Translations under genes and position numbers: made by a program
The notes under the pieces: generated by a model
What the model saw: only the letters and a program-made list of their open reading frames with translations
Databases searched by the model: none
Told to the model about the DNA's origin: nothing
NCBI RefSeq assembly: GCF_019112525.1
Contig: NZ_CP077800.1
Coordinates: 868,001-932,000 of the forward strand
Reading direction: 5' to 3'
From: Modestobacter sp. L9-4
Lineage (GTDB): Bacteria; Actinomycetota; Actinomycetes; Mycobacteriales; Geodermatophilaceae
Length of the DNA stretch: 64,000 nucleotides
In this document: positions 56,091 to 63,995 of the stretch, in pieces
Numbering within the stretch: the first letter of the stretch is position 1
Layout of the letters: every line of letters begins with the position of its first letter

Positions 56091-57632
56091 TCATCCCGCC
56101 CCGTGGCCCAGCTCCTCCAGCAGCCGGCGGACCTCGTGCCCGGCCCAGCTGCGCCCGGACGTGCCGGCCAGCGCCGTGGCGACGTCGCCGAGTGCGGCCG
56201 AGAGGGTGCGCTCCTCGGCGTCGAGCAACCCGCGGTAGGCCGGGTCGAGCAGGTAGCCGGTGGGCGGGCTGGACAGGCAGCCCAGCAGGTCCAGCAGCAC
56301 CTCCAGCCGGCGGGCGGCCTCCGGACCGGGGGCGCCGGCGGCGGCCATGGCGACCGTGTCGACGTCGCGCTCCCACAGCCGGGCGCGCACCGGGTCCTCC
56401 TGCAGCGCCAGCACGGTGCCGCTGCGCCGCCGGTGCGGGTCCCCCGGGACGGTGAGGACGCTGCGCACCTGGTGGGCGATGCGGATCAGGTCGTCGTCGA
56501 GCATCGAGGTGCCCACGAACAGCACGTGCCGGGTCAGCAGCAGGGTCTGCAGCACCCCGGCCAACGCCGTCCGGTGGTCGCCGAACTCCAGGTACTGCTC
56601 CCGGGTGAGCACGATGCTGTCGGGGTGCGCGGCGTCGCCGTGCAGCTTGAGCAGCCAGCGGGCGCCCGGCTCGACCTCGGCGAACGGCAGCACCCGCAAC
56701 GGCCGCCCGACGTCGGCGGCGGCCAGCTCGACCAGCGGGTCGTAGTTGGTGGTCACGAACTCCGCGACCGGCAGCCCGGCGATCAGCGCGTGCGCCAGCC
56801 CGTAGGGCCCGGGGCCGAAGCGCTGCTGCACGTAGGTGGTCAGCTGGTCGCGACCGAGCTCGCGGGCCAGCAGCGCCGCGGCGTCCTGCGGCGGCAGCCC
56901 GGACAGCCCGGCGGTGAGCTCCTCGGGCAGCCCGGCCCGGTCGGCGAGCTCGTCGAGCAGCGCCTCCCAGGTGGGCAGCCCGGCCGCGGCGCTCACCCCG
57001 GCACCCAGGAAGACGGCCAGCTCGCCGGCCCGCGCCCGGGCGCCGAGGTCCTCGGCCACCTCCCGCAAGGGGGCCGGCAGCGCCCATCCCCCGCCCTCGG
57101 CGCGGCGCACCCGCTGCGCGGCGGCCAGGTCGCTGGGCCGGCGCAGCACCAGCGCGACGTCGTAGCCGTGCTCGGCCGCGGCCTCGCGCAGCACCGGCAG
57201 CAGCTGCTGCAGCAGCGCCCCGCGGCGGCCGGCCGCGCCGCCCCAGCCGGTGCCCAGCGCGGGCAGGCCGACCAGCCGGCGGGCCCGTCCGTGCGCGGGC
57301 CGCTCGACCGGGCGCCGGGCGACCGCGGCCAGCGCCTCCCGCGCACCCTCCAGCAGCCAGCTCAGCCCGCGGTCACCGCCGTCCTCGTGCTCCACGGTGT
57401 CGACCAGCCACGTGCGCCGGGCCCCGTCGCCGGGCAGCTCGCGCACCCGCGCGCCGGGGTCGAAGGACCCGGCCACGGTCACGCCGTCGTCGTCGGTGAC
57501 GGCCACCGAGCCGGCCGGCAGCAGCGGCACCCAGCTGGTGCCCACCCGCAGGTCGCGGTCGGTGGGCACCAGGACGTCGTCGCAGGACAGCCGGGTCAGG
57601 TCGGCGCCGACGACGAAGACGTGGCCGCTCAC
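56091..57632 (-). CDS. SIR2-family protein with macro-like N-terminal domain
   Basis: A 513-residue protein from GTG 57632. Residues 1-170 form a separate alpha/beta domain: VFVVGADLTRLSCDDVLVPTDRDLRV, a middle strand-rich part, and VGLPALGTGWGG, then a long helix and GYDVALVL; the GTGWGG loop recalls macro domains. The SIR2 domain begins near 203: VFLGAGVSAAAGLPTW (NAD loop), VTTNYDPLVE with Asn296, LLKLHGDAAHPDS with His331, and LFVGTSMLDDDLIRI. These residues match SIR2 NADases of defence systems as well as deacylases. The GTGA overlap couples it to the upstream gene. A defence NADase is plausible but unproven. Confidence 0.85.
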   Translation of the reverse strand: MSGHVFVVGADLTRLSCDDVLVPTDRDLRVGTSWVPLLPAGSVAVTDDDGVTVAGSFDPGARVRELPGDGARRTWLVDTVEHEDGGDRGLSWLLEGAREALAAVARRPVERPAHGRARRLVGLPALGTGWGGAAGRRGALLQQLLPVLREAAAEHGYDVALVLRRPSDLAAAQRVRRAEGGGWALPAPLREVAEDLGARARAGELAVFLGAGVSAAAGLPTWEALLDELADRAGLPEELTAGLSGLPPQDAAALLARELGRDQLTTYVQQRFGPGPYGLAHALIAGLPVAEFVTTNYDPLVELAAADVGRPLRVLPFAEVEPGARWLLKLHGDAAHPDSIVLTREQYLEFGDHRTALAGVLQTLLLTRHVLFVGTSMLDDDLIRIAHQVRSVLTVPGDPHRRRSGTVLALQEDPVRARLWERDVDTVAMAAAGAPGPEAARRLEVLLDLLGCLSSPPTGYLLDPAYRGLLDAEERTLSAALGDVATALAGTSGRSWAGHEVRRLLEELGHGAG

Positions 57633-58282
57633 CGGACCGGGGGCCGGACGGCGTCCAGCGGCTCACCCAGCGCCGCGCGGGCCGCGGTGTAGGCCGGCCG
57701 CCGGAACCGGGCCATCGGGCCGTCGGCGACCAGGCCGGGCGGTGGGTGCAGCACGGCGTCGAAGTGCAGCGGCGGGGCCTGGGGTGGTCGCTCCCCGAGC
57801 ACGACCCGGGCGAAGGGCTGCTCCGGTCCGGAGCCGACGGTCGCGGCGAGGCCGAAGACGCCGGGACCGTGCGGGTGCGCGGCCAGCAGCACCGGTCCGG
57901 CCGGACCGCGGTAGCCCATCATCGAGCCGTAGGTGGTGGCCGGGTCGCGGCGCAGCACCGGCAGCCGGCGGGTCCACCGGCCGCGCCCGGAGGAGGACAG
58001 CAGCAGGTCGACCGGCCGCTCCCCCGGCGCGCGCAACGCGAAGCCGAGCAGGTCGGGCCACCGCGGCGGCAGCCCGGCGCCACGGGACAGCCGGACCAGG
58101 ACGTCGTCCGTGCCGGGCTCGTCCAGCCAGGCGACGCCGCTGGGCCGCGGCAGCCCGGTGCGGTGCAGCCGGGCGGTGAGCACCACGCCGCGGGGGTGCA
58201 TCGGCCGGCCACCGGAGGCCCGGGCCAGCAGCGCCAGCGGGACGGCGGCGAGCCGGCCGGCGGCCTCGGGGAGATCTGCCAT
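57629..58282 (-). CDS. Conserved hypothetical protein, possibly catalase-fold-like
   Basis: A 217-residue soluble protein from ATG 58282. MHPRGVVLTARLHRTG, GVAWLDEPGTDDVLVRLSRGAGLPPRWPDLLGFALRAPG and RDPATTYGSMMGYRGPAGPVLLAAHPHG are well-defined blocks. They recall actinobacterial proteins annotated as phosphodiesterases or as catalase-related, from memory only. No haem Tyr-Arg pair or nuclease motif is certain. Its end overlaps the SIR2 GTG, so the two act in one operon. Confidence 0.6.
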   Translation of the reverse strand: MADLPEAAGRLAAVPLALLARASGGRPMHPRGVVLTARLHRTGLPRPSGVAWLDEPGTDDVLVRLSRGAGLPPRWPDLLGFALRAPGERPVDLLLSSSGRGRWTRRLPVLRRDPATTYGSMMGYRGPAGPVLLAAHPHGPGVFGLAATVGSGPEQPFARVVLGERPPQAPPLHFDAVLHPPPGLVADGPMARFRRPAYTAARAALGEPLDAVRPPVR

Positions 58283-58360
58283 GCCCTGCCGGTCACCCGC
58301 AGCGGCCCCGCTCAACCGTCCCTGCGGTGTGTCGGGGCCGGTCGGGCGGTGTACCCGGGG

Positions 58361-58465
58361 TCAGTCGCGGGTGGTGCCGCAGTCGGTGCAGCGCCGGCGG
58401 GCGACGTCGTTGGCGTGCCGGCAGTTCTCGCACGTCCAGGTGGTGCGCTCGATGGTCTCGCTCAT
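58361..58465 (-). CDS. 34-aa zinc-ribbon microprotein
   Basis: A very short gene with the strong Shine-Dalgarno GGGAGGA 5 nt before ATG 58465. WTCENCRHAN and RRCTDCGTTRD give two CxxC pairs 10 residues apart, a RanBP2/RPL-type zinc ribbon. It could bind RNA, DNA or protein. Position and RBS are good, but length makes it easy to overlook. A weak hairpin (CGGCCCCG 58303-58310 with 58333-58340) lies downstream. Confidence 0.65.
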   Translation of the reverse strand: MSETIERTTWTCENCRHANDVARRRCTDCGTTRD

Positions 58466-58478
58466 GGTCGTCCTCCCA

Positions 58479-58517
58479 GCCCGCCGGGCAGGTGCCGGCG
58501 TCGACGTGCCGGCGGGC
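58479..58517 (-). promoter_or_regulatory. Hairpin upstream of the zinc-ribbon gene
   Basis: GCCCGCCGG (58479-58487) pairs with CCGGCGGGC (58509-58517) around a GC-rich 21-nt loop. It begins 14 nt before the ATG 58465 on the minus strand. It could be a leader structure for the microprotein or a terminator of the upstream membrane-protein gene. Confidence 0.35.
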
Positions 58518-58619
58518 CAGGAACACCTGTCTGCCCACCGCACGCTCGAGGCTAGGCAGCGTCCGTGACGACCACGTGTCGTGCGGGGAACGACTGGACG
58601 GCGGCCCGTCGACGCCGGG

Positions 58620-59258
58620 TCAGCGCAGGGCGGCTGCGCCGCAGCCGCCGCCACCGGCGCTGCACGCGCAGCCACCGCAGCCGGCGGCGGGCGCGGGCGC
58701 GGCCGCCTCGCGGGCCGAGCGCACCGCGGCGACCAGGTAGCCGATCCCGGCGAGGGCCACGACGGCCACGGCCAGGACCCGGCCGGCGTCCAGGAGGCTG
58801 TCGACGCCGCCCAGGACGGCGGTGAGCACCGCAGCCGCGGCGACGACCACGGCCCCGGCGGCGGCGACCGCGGGACGGACGGCCGAGAGAGCGGCGAGCG
58901 CGGGCAGCGCCAGCACGGCGGCGGCCACGAAGACCCAGCCGGTGGCGGTGGCCGACAGCAGCGCGACGGCCGCGGCGAGCAGCCCGAGCCAGACGGCCCC
59001 GGCGCCGGCGACGGCGACGGTGCGGTCGGCTCCCCCGGTGCGGGCCGCCCGCAGCAGGGTGGCCCCGCGGACGAGCGCGCCGACGCCGAGCACGCCCAGC
59101 AGCACCCGCGGACCGGCACCCGACCAGGTGCCGGCCAGCACCGCGAGGGCCAGCAGCGCCGCGCCCAGCGCGGCCGGGCGCACCCAGGTGGGACGGACCG
59201 AGGGGGATGTCGACGGGGAGGTCCCGGCCAGCCGGCCGGCGGTCACGGCGTTCGTCAC
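58620..59258 (-). CDS. Membrane protein with Cys/Gly-rich C-terminus
   Basis: About 212 residues. At least five hydrophobic helices occur: ALGAALLALAVLAGTW, VLLGVLGVGALVRGA, AVWLGLLAAAVALLSATATGWVFVAAAVLALPALAAL, AAAGAVVVAAAAVLTAVLGGV and AVAVVALAGIGYLVAAV. The tail AAGCGGCACSAGGGGCGAAALR holds four Cys among Gly and could bind metal or be lipid-like. GTG 59258 with GGGGAG upstream is preferred over ATG 59276. Function unknown. It is divergent from the first DUF1206 gene. Confidence 0.65.
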   Translation of the reverse strand: MTNAVTAGRLAGTSPSTSPSVRPTWVRPAALGAALLALAVLAGTWSGAGPRVLLGVLGVGALVRGATLLRAARTGGADRTVAVAGAGAVWLGLLAAAVALLSATATGWVFVAAAVLALPALAALSAVRPAVAAAGAVVVAAAAVLTAVLGGVDSLLDAGRVLAVAVVALAGIGYLVAAVRSAREAAAPAPAAGCGGCACSAGGGGCGAAALR

Positions 59259-59362
59259 GCGCCCAGTCTCCCCCATCCGGCGCGGGTCGGTGCCGGGCAG
59301 CCCGCGGACCCGCGTGGAACCCTGTGCGCCGGGCCGGTGCCGGCCCGGGGACGGGGCGGTGG

Positions 59363-60205
59363 GTGGAGACCAGCAGTGCCGTGCACGACGCGGCGCGCAG
59401 CAGCACCCTGCGTCGGCTGGCCGCGGTCGGGCTGGCCGGGTACGGCGTCGTCCACCTGCTGGTGGCCGGGCTGGTGCTCCAGCTCGCCTGGCGCGGCGGC
59501 GGCCCGCGCAGCAGCGGGCAGGAGAGCACCGCCGACCCCACCGGTGCCCTCGCCGTGCTGGCCGGGTCGACCGCCGGCCGGTCGCTGCTGGTGCTGCTGG
59601 CCGTCGGCTTCGCCGCGCTGACGGTGTGGCAGGCGGTCGAGGTGCTGCGGCACCGCCGGGCGGTGCCGCAGCCCGGGCCGGAGCGGCGGGCCGCGGTGCT
59701 CCAGCTGCTGCGCACCGTGGGCAGCGCGCTGGTCTACGGCTGGCTGACCTGGCTGACGGTGCGGGCCGCGCTGGCGGGCGGGCAGCAGCGCGACGACGAG
59801 CAGCGGTCCGCCCGCGGGGTGCTCGCGCTGCCGGGCGGGCAGTGGCTGGTGGTCGGCGCCGGCGTCGTGCTGGTGGTCATCGGGGTGTACCAGCTGCAGA
59901 AGGGCTGGCGGGCCGGGTTCCTCGACGAGCTGGACCTCGACGGCCTCCCGCCGCGGCTGGGCCGGCTGACCCGGGTGGTGTGCCAGGGGGCGTTCGTGGC
60001 CAAGGGCGCCTCCTTCGCCGCCGTGGGCGTGGTGCTCGGCTGGGCGGCCGCCACCTTCGACCCCGACCAGGCGACCGGGCTGGACGGCGCCCTGCAGACG
60101 ATCGTGGCGACCCGGTACGGGCCGTGGGTGCTGACCGGCATCGCGGCCGGGTTCGCCGCCTTCAGCGTGTACTGCTTCACCCGGGCCCGGCACCCGGTCA
60201 GCTGA
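59363..60205 (+). CDS. DUF1206 membrane protein, copy 1 of 3
   Basis: A 280-residue membrane protein. DUF1206 modules each begin with a stretch like LRRLAAVGLAGYGVVHLLVAGLVLQLAW and contain about two helices; the protein holds about three such modules (six helices). Landmarks are VLALPGGQWLVVGAGVVLVVIGVYQLQKGWRAGF, VAKGASFAAVGVVLGWAAATFDPDQATGLDGAL and the closing FAAFSVYCFTRARHPV. The start is GTG 59363. It heads a tandem array with two paralogues. Function unknown. Confidence 0.9.
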   Translation: METSSAVHDAARSSTLRRLAAVGLAGYGVVHLLVAGLVLQLAWRGGGPRSSGQESTADPTGALAVLAGSTAGRSLLVLLAVGFAALTVWQAVEVLRHRRAVPQPGPERRAAVLQLLRTVGSALVYGWLTWLTVRAALAGGQQRDDEQRSARGVLALPGGQWLVVGAGVVLVVIGVYQLQKGWRAGFLDELDLDGLPPRLGRLTRVVCQGAFVAKGASFAAVGVVLGWAAATFDPDQATGLDGALQTIVATRYGPWVLTGIAAGFAAFSVYCFTRARHPVS

Positions 60206-60321
60206 TCGCCGACCGGCGGTCGGCCCTCGCCCGTGCGAGGCTGTCCGCCGCGTGATCGTCGAGCGCCTGCGTCCGGAGCCGGCGACGGTCGTCGGGGGCG
60301 CGGTGACAGGAGGAGACGGTC

Positions 60322-61173
60322 ATGGGCACCTCGGGGAACGTCGTGGGCTCCTCCGGGAACGCAGCGCAGCGGGCCGGTGACAGCCGGGCACTCGAGCGCC
60401 TCGCCCAGGTCGGCCTGACCGCCTACGGCGTCGTGCACCTGCTCATCGCGTGGCTGGCCCTCCAGCTGGCCTGGGGCGGCGGCGGCGGGTCCGCCGACCA
60501 GTCCGGCGCGATGGCCACCCTGGCGGGGGAGCCGCTGGGCAGGGCGCTGCTGTGGGTGCTGGTGGTCGGGCTGGTCGCGCTCGCCGTCTGGCAGCTGGCC
60601 GAGGTGCTGCGGCACCGCGCCGGCCTGCAGGCTCAGGGCGAGGCACGCAAGAAGGCCGCCGGCAAGGTCGTCAAGGCGGTCGCGAAGACCGTCGTGTACC
60701 TCTTCCTCGCCGTCACCGCCCTGCGGTTCGCCACCGGCGGCGGGCAGTCCAGCTCCGACCAGCAGCAGTCGACCGTCGCCGGGGTGTTCGGCTGGCCGGG
60801 CGGGCGGTTCCTGGTCGGCGTCGCCGCGCTCGTGGTGATCGGCGTCGGGGTCTACCACGTGCGCAAGGGCGTCACCGGCCACTTCCTGAAGGAGATCGAC
60901 ACCGCGCGGGCCGGTGCCGGGCAGCGCCGGGTGATCGAGCGGCTCGGCCAGGTCGGCTACCCCGCCAAGGGCGTGGCGCTGGCGCTGGTGGGCGGGCTGC
61001 TCGGCTGGGCGGCGGTCACCTTCGACCCGGAGAAGGCCAGCGGGCTCGACGGCGCGATGCGCACCCTGCTCGACGCTCCCTTCGGCAAGGTCCTGCTCAC
61101 CCTGGTGGCCCTGGGCATCGCCGCGTTCGGCGTCTTCTGCCTGTTCCGCGCCCGCTACCCCGAGCGCACCTGA
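60322..61173 (+). CDS. DUF1206 membrane protein, copy 2 of 3
   Basis: A 283-residue paralogue of the preceding protein, with AGGAGG 6-7 nt before the ATG. LERLAQVGLTAYGVVHLLIAWLALQLAW, KAVAKTVVYLFLAVTALRF, FLVGVAALVVIGVGVYHVRKGVTGHFLKE, RLGQVGYPAKGVALALVGGLLGWAAVTFDPEKASGLDGAM and FGVFCLFRARYPERT are the conserved blocks. Its Lys-rich cytoplasmic loop (ARKKAAGKVVKAV) is unique among the three. Confidence 0.9.
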   Translation: MGTSGNVVGSSGNAAQRAGDSRALERLAQVGLTAYGVVHLLIAWLALQLAWGGGGGSADQSGAMATLAGEPLGRALLWVLVVGLVALAVWQLAEVLRHRAGLQAQGEARKKAAGKVVKAVAKTVVYLFLAVTALRFATGGGQSSSDQQQSTVAGVFGWPGGRFLVGVAALVVIGVGVYHVRKGVTGHFLKEIDTARAGAGQRRVIERLGQVGYPAKGVALALVGGLLGWAAVTFDPEKASGLDGAMRTLLDAPFGKVLLTLVALGIAAFGVFCLFRARYPERT

Positions 61174-61178
61174 GCCCG

Positions 61179-62042
61179 GTGCACGTCGTCCCGCGCCGGG
61201 TGCACGACGCCGTCACCCGCGCCCGTGAGGTCACCGACCACCCGGTGCTCACCCACCTGGCCCGCGTCGGCCTGGTCGCCTACGGCGTCCTGCACGTGCT
61301 CATCGGCTGGCTGGCGTTCCGGATCGCCTGGTCCGAGACGCCCCGCACCGAGGACGCCGACCAGACCGGGGCGCTGCAGACCGTCGCCGGCTCCCCCGGT
61401 GGCCGGGTGCTGCTGTGGGTGATCGGGCTCGGCATGCTCGCGCTCGCGGTGTGGCAGGCCGGTGAGGTGCTGCGCTGGTGGACCGGGCTGCTGCGTCCCG
61501 GGCACCGGCGGCGGGTGGCGGTCGTGTGCGCCAAGTGCGGGGCGAAGGCGGTGGTCTACGCCGTGCTCGGGGTGACCGCGCTGTTCTTCGCCGTCGGCGC
61601 CGAGTACGACGCCGCCGTCCGGTTCCGCGACCTCACCGACGACGCGCTGCACGTGCCCGGCGGTGCCGCGCTCGTGGTGGCCGTGGGCGTCGGCGTGGTG
61701 GCCGTCGGGCTCTACACGCTGGTGCGCGGGGTGACCGGCGGGTTCATGCGGGACGTCGACCTCGACGCCGCCCCCGACCGGGTCGAGCCGTTCATCCAGC
61801 GGGTCGGCGCGGTGGGCTACGTCGCCAAGGGCATCGCGTTCGCGGTCTCCGGCGGGCTGCTGGTGTACGCCGCGGCCACCTCCGACGTGTCGACGGCCAC
61901 CGGCCTGGACGGCGCGATGAACGCCATCGGCGCCGTGCCCACGGGGCAGTGGCTGCTCACCGCCGTAGCGGTCGGGTTCGCCGCGTTCGGGGTCTACGCG
62001 CTGGCCCGGGCCCGCTACCCCGACCGCGACCCGGCCAGCTGA
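61179..62042 (+). CDS. DUF1206 membrane protein, copy 3 of 3
   Basis: About 287 residues from GTG 61179; a second GTG at 61200 is possible. It starts 5 nt after copy 2. Blocks are LTHLARVGLVAYGVLHVLIGWLAFRIAW, AVYAVLGVTALFFAVG, GLYTLVRGVTGGFMRDVDL, RVGAVGYVAKGIAFAVSGGLLVYAAAT and FGVYALARARYPDRD. VVCAKCGAK adds a CxxC pair not seen in the other copies. The three genes probably form one transcript. Confidence 0.88.
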   Translation: MHVVPRRVHDAVTRAREVTDHPVLTHLARVGLVAYGVLHVLIGWLAFRIAWSETPRTEDADQTGALQTVAGSPGGRVLLWVIGLGMLALAVWQAGEVLRWWTGLLRPGHRRRVAVVCAKCGAKAVVYAVLGVTALFFAVGAEYDAAVRFRDLTDDALHVPGGAALVVAVGVGVVAVGLYTLVRGVTGGFMRDVDLDAAPDRVEPFIQRVGAVGYVAKGIAFAVSGGLLVYAAATSDVSTATGLDGAMNAIGAVPTGQWLLTAVAVGFAAFGVYALARARYPDRDPAS

Positions 62043-62069
62043 CCCCGGCCACCCCGGCCCGAGCGGGTG

Positions 62070-62465
62070 TCAGGCGAGGGCGACCAGGCCGGCGCCGGTG
62101 GGCGCGAAGCCGCAGCCGTCGAGGTAGAAGCCGCGCAGGTGCTCCTCGAAGTCCACGTGCAGCCACTCGCAGCCGGTCCCGCGGGAGCCGGCGACCGCGG
62201 CGCGCACCAGGGCCGACCCGATGCCCTGCCGGCGGCGGTCGGCGCGCACGAGGGTGTCGAGCAGGAAGGCGTGCACGCCGCCGTCCCAGGCCACGTTCAC
62301 GAACCCGACCAGCTCGGCACCGTCGACGGCGGTCACCCAGCCGAGGCTGAACCGCTCGACCTGGGCGTTCCAGTCGTCGTCGAGGAGGCGGTGCCCGAAG
62401 CCCTCGGCGTGCAGCGCGTTGACGTCGTCGTTGGAGAAGGCGCCGCGCCAGGTGGTGGTGACCAT
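62070..62465 (-). CDS. GNAT-family N-acetyltransferase
   Basis: A 131-residue small GNAT. FSLGWVTAVDGAELVGFVNVAWDGGVHAFLLDTLVRADRRRQGIGSALVRAAVA contains the beta4 strand and acetyl-CoA loop RRQGIG. RGFYLDGCGFAPTGAG ends it. The fold lacks the first strand, but the N-terminal VTTTWRGAFSNDDVNALHAEGFGH can supply it. ATG 62465 is taken over an overlapping GTG at 62468. The substrate is unknown. Confidence 0.88.
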   Translation of the reverse strand: MVTTTWRGAFSNDDVNALHAEGFGHRLLDDDWNAQVERFSLGWVTAVDGAELVGFVNVAWDGGVHAFLLDTLVRADRRRQGIGSALVRAAVAGSRGTGCEWLHVDFEEHLRGFYLDGCGFAPTGAGLVALA

Positions 62466-62490
62466 CACCAGATCATGGACGCCGGCCCGG

Positions 62491-62838
62491 TCACCCGACG
62501 ACGGTGAAGACGTCCCGGAGGCCGGTGATCTCCAGCGGACGGACGACGGCCCGGGTGCCGCCGACCCGCATCTGCAGCGTGCGGCCGCCGGCCTGGGCGG
62601 CGCGGTGCGCGGTGGCCAGGGCGGAGAGCCCGGCGGAGTCGAGGAAGCTGACCCCGGTCAGGTCGACCTCCACGGTGACGGTGCCCGGGCGCTCGAGCAC
62701 CTCGAGCAGGCAGGTGCGCAGTCCGGGGGCGGTCGTGGAGTCGATCTCACCGCTCACCGTGATCACGGCGCCGTCGGCCGAGGTGGCGGCGCGGACGTCG
62801 ATGCGGGTGGGGTCGAGATCGATGGGGAGTGCGGTCAA
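62491..62838 (-). CDS. STAS-domain anti-anti-sigma factor
   Basis: A 115-residue protein from TTG 62838, with GGAGG 5 nt upstream. The STAS fold is AVITVSGEIDSTTAPGLRTCLLEVLE, VTVEVDLTGVSFLDSAGLSALATAHRAA, where the DSAG Ser is the phosphorylation site, and RTLQMRVGGTRAVVRPLEITGLRDVF. Such proteins bind anti-sigma kinases when dephosphorylated. The RsbP-like phosphatase in the same window may act on it or a relative. No anti-sigma kinase is adjacent. Confidence 0.92.
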   Translation of the reverse strand: MTALPIDLDPTRIDVRAATSADGAVITVSGEIDSTTAPGLRTCLLEVLERPGTVTVEVDLTGVSFLDSAGLSALATAHRAAQAGGRTLQMRVGGTRAVVRPLEITGLRDVFTVVG

Positions 62839-62972
62839 GCGGACCTCCGGCAGGCCAGGGCCGACGACGGACGTCGACCGTGAGCGCCGAGCAGACGTGC
62901 ACTCGGTCGCGGCTGGTGGTTGAACCGCGACCAGGACGCTAGGCACCAGATCGGTCGCGCACAAGAGGTCGT

Positions 62973-62997
62973 CGGCGTGGCGGCTCCCGCCACGCCG
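62973..62997. repeat. 11-bp GC-rich hairpin
   Basis: CGGCGTGGCGG (62973-62983) pairs perfectly with 62987-62997 around CTC. It lies in the divergent gap between the STAS gene start (62838) and the membrane gene at 63093. A regulatory or insulating role is possible. Confidence 0.55.
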
Positions 62998-63092
62998 GTG
63001 CTCACAGCCTCCACACCGGGCGTGTCCGGGGTCTCCTCCCCACCGGCGGTCATCGGCGACGGCACACAGGAGCCGGGCGGATACTGGTCGGC

Positions 63093-63425
63093 ATGTCGAA
63101 GCGGACGATCGTCGCCGGGGTCGTGTGGGTGGTGCTGAGCGTCCTGGCGTTCACCGTGGACCCGATCCTCGGTGCGGTCGTGCTGATCTTCGGCGCCGCC
63201 GCCGTCGTCGTCGTCCAGCTGGCCAGCACCTGGGACGAGCACCCCGACTACGAGGCGCGCGAACAGGTCCGGGCCCGGCGGCGCAAGGCCAAGTGGGAGC
63301 GCAACTCCGGGTCCCGCGAGAAGGACGCCGCGCGCTACGCCGCCCACCTGGCGCGGCAGGCCGCCCGGGCCCGCGACGGGCAGGCCGGCACCACGCCCCG
63401 TTCCGACGCCGACACGACCTCCTGA
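63093..63425 (+). CDS. Small two-helix membrane protein with basic tail
   Basis: A 110-residue protein. TIVAGVVWVVLSVLAFTVDP and LGAVVLIFGAAAVVVVQLAST are two short membrane helices. The cytoplasmic tail is charged and helical (EQVRARRRKAKWERNSGSREKDAARYAAHLARQAARARDG). A GATACT box 7 nt before the ATG suggests leaderless expression. Function unknown. Confidence 0.65.
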   Translation: MSKRTIVAGVVWVVLSVLAFTVDPILGAVVLIFGAAAVVVVQLASTWDEHPDYEAREQVRARRRKAKWERNSGSREKDAARYAAHLARQAARARDGQAGTTPRSDADTTS

Positions 63426-63629
63426 CCACCCGCCGGCAAACCGGTGGACGGCGGCCGCACGGCGGTCGTACCGTCCCCGCCATGGGCTCCTGACACGGCC
63501 GCACCCCCGATGAGCTGACGCGGGCTGCACAGCAGCACCGCCGTCGGCCGGTCCCGCACCGGCCGGCCCCGCACCCCGCTCGTCCCGGCGCGCCCGCCGG
63601 CCGCCGGCCGCACCCTCCTGGAGGCCCCC

Positions 63630-63995
63630 GTGTCACGACCCACCCCTGCCCTCGACGCCGTCGCCGAGGCCCGCGCCCAGCTGCCCGAGGACGCCCATGC
63701 CGACCTCGACCGGCTCGTCCACGGCGTGCTGGCCGGCCGGGCGCCCGCGCTCGGCGCCGCGCTGCGCAGCCAGCTGCCCGGCACCGGCGGGGTGCGCTGG
63801 CTGCACGCCGAGGGCCTCGCGCCCACGGCCCGCCCGTCGGCGCTGACCGCGGCGCAGTGGCTGTCGCTCTTCAGCACCTGGCAGGCCGCCCAGCCGGCGC
63901 CCCGCTCGGGCGGCCGCAGCGAGGGCCACGGCCCGCGGGCCGACAGCCGGCACGGCCACGCCCCCGGCGCCCAGGCCGCCCCCCGCTGGTTCTGA
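63630..63995 (+). CDS. Hypothetical protein, 121 aa
   Basis: Starts GTG 63630 with TCCTGGAGG upstream as Shine-Dalgarno. The first 80 residues are helical (DAVAEARAQLPEDAHADLDRL, VHGVLAGRAPALGAALRSQL); the tail is Gly/His/Arg-rich and probably disordered. No family is recognised. It is the last gene in the window. Confidence 0.55.
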   Translation: MSRPTPALDAVAEARAQLPEDAHADLDRLVHGVLAGRAPALGAALRSQLPGTGGVRWLHAEGLAPTARPSALTAAQWLSLFSTWQAAQPAPRSGGRSEGHGPRADSRHGHAPGAQAAPRWF

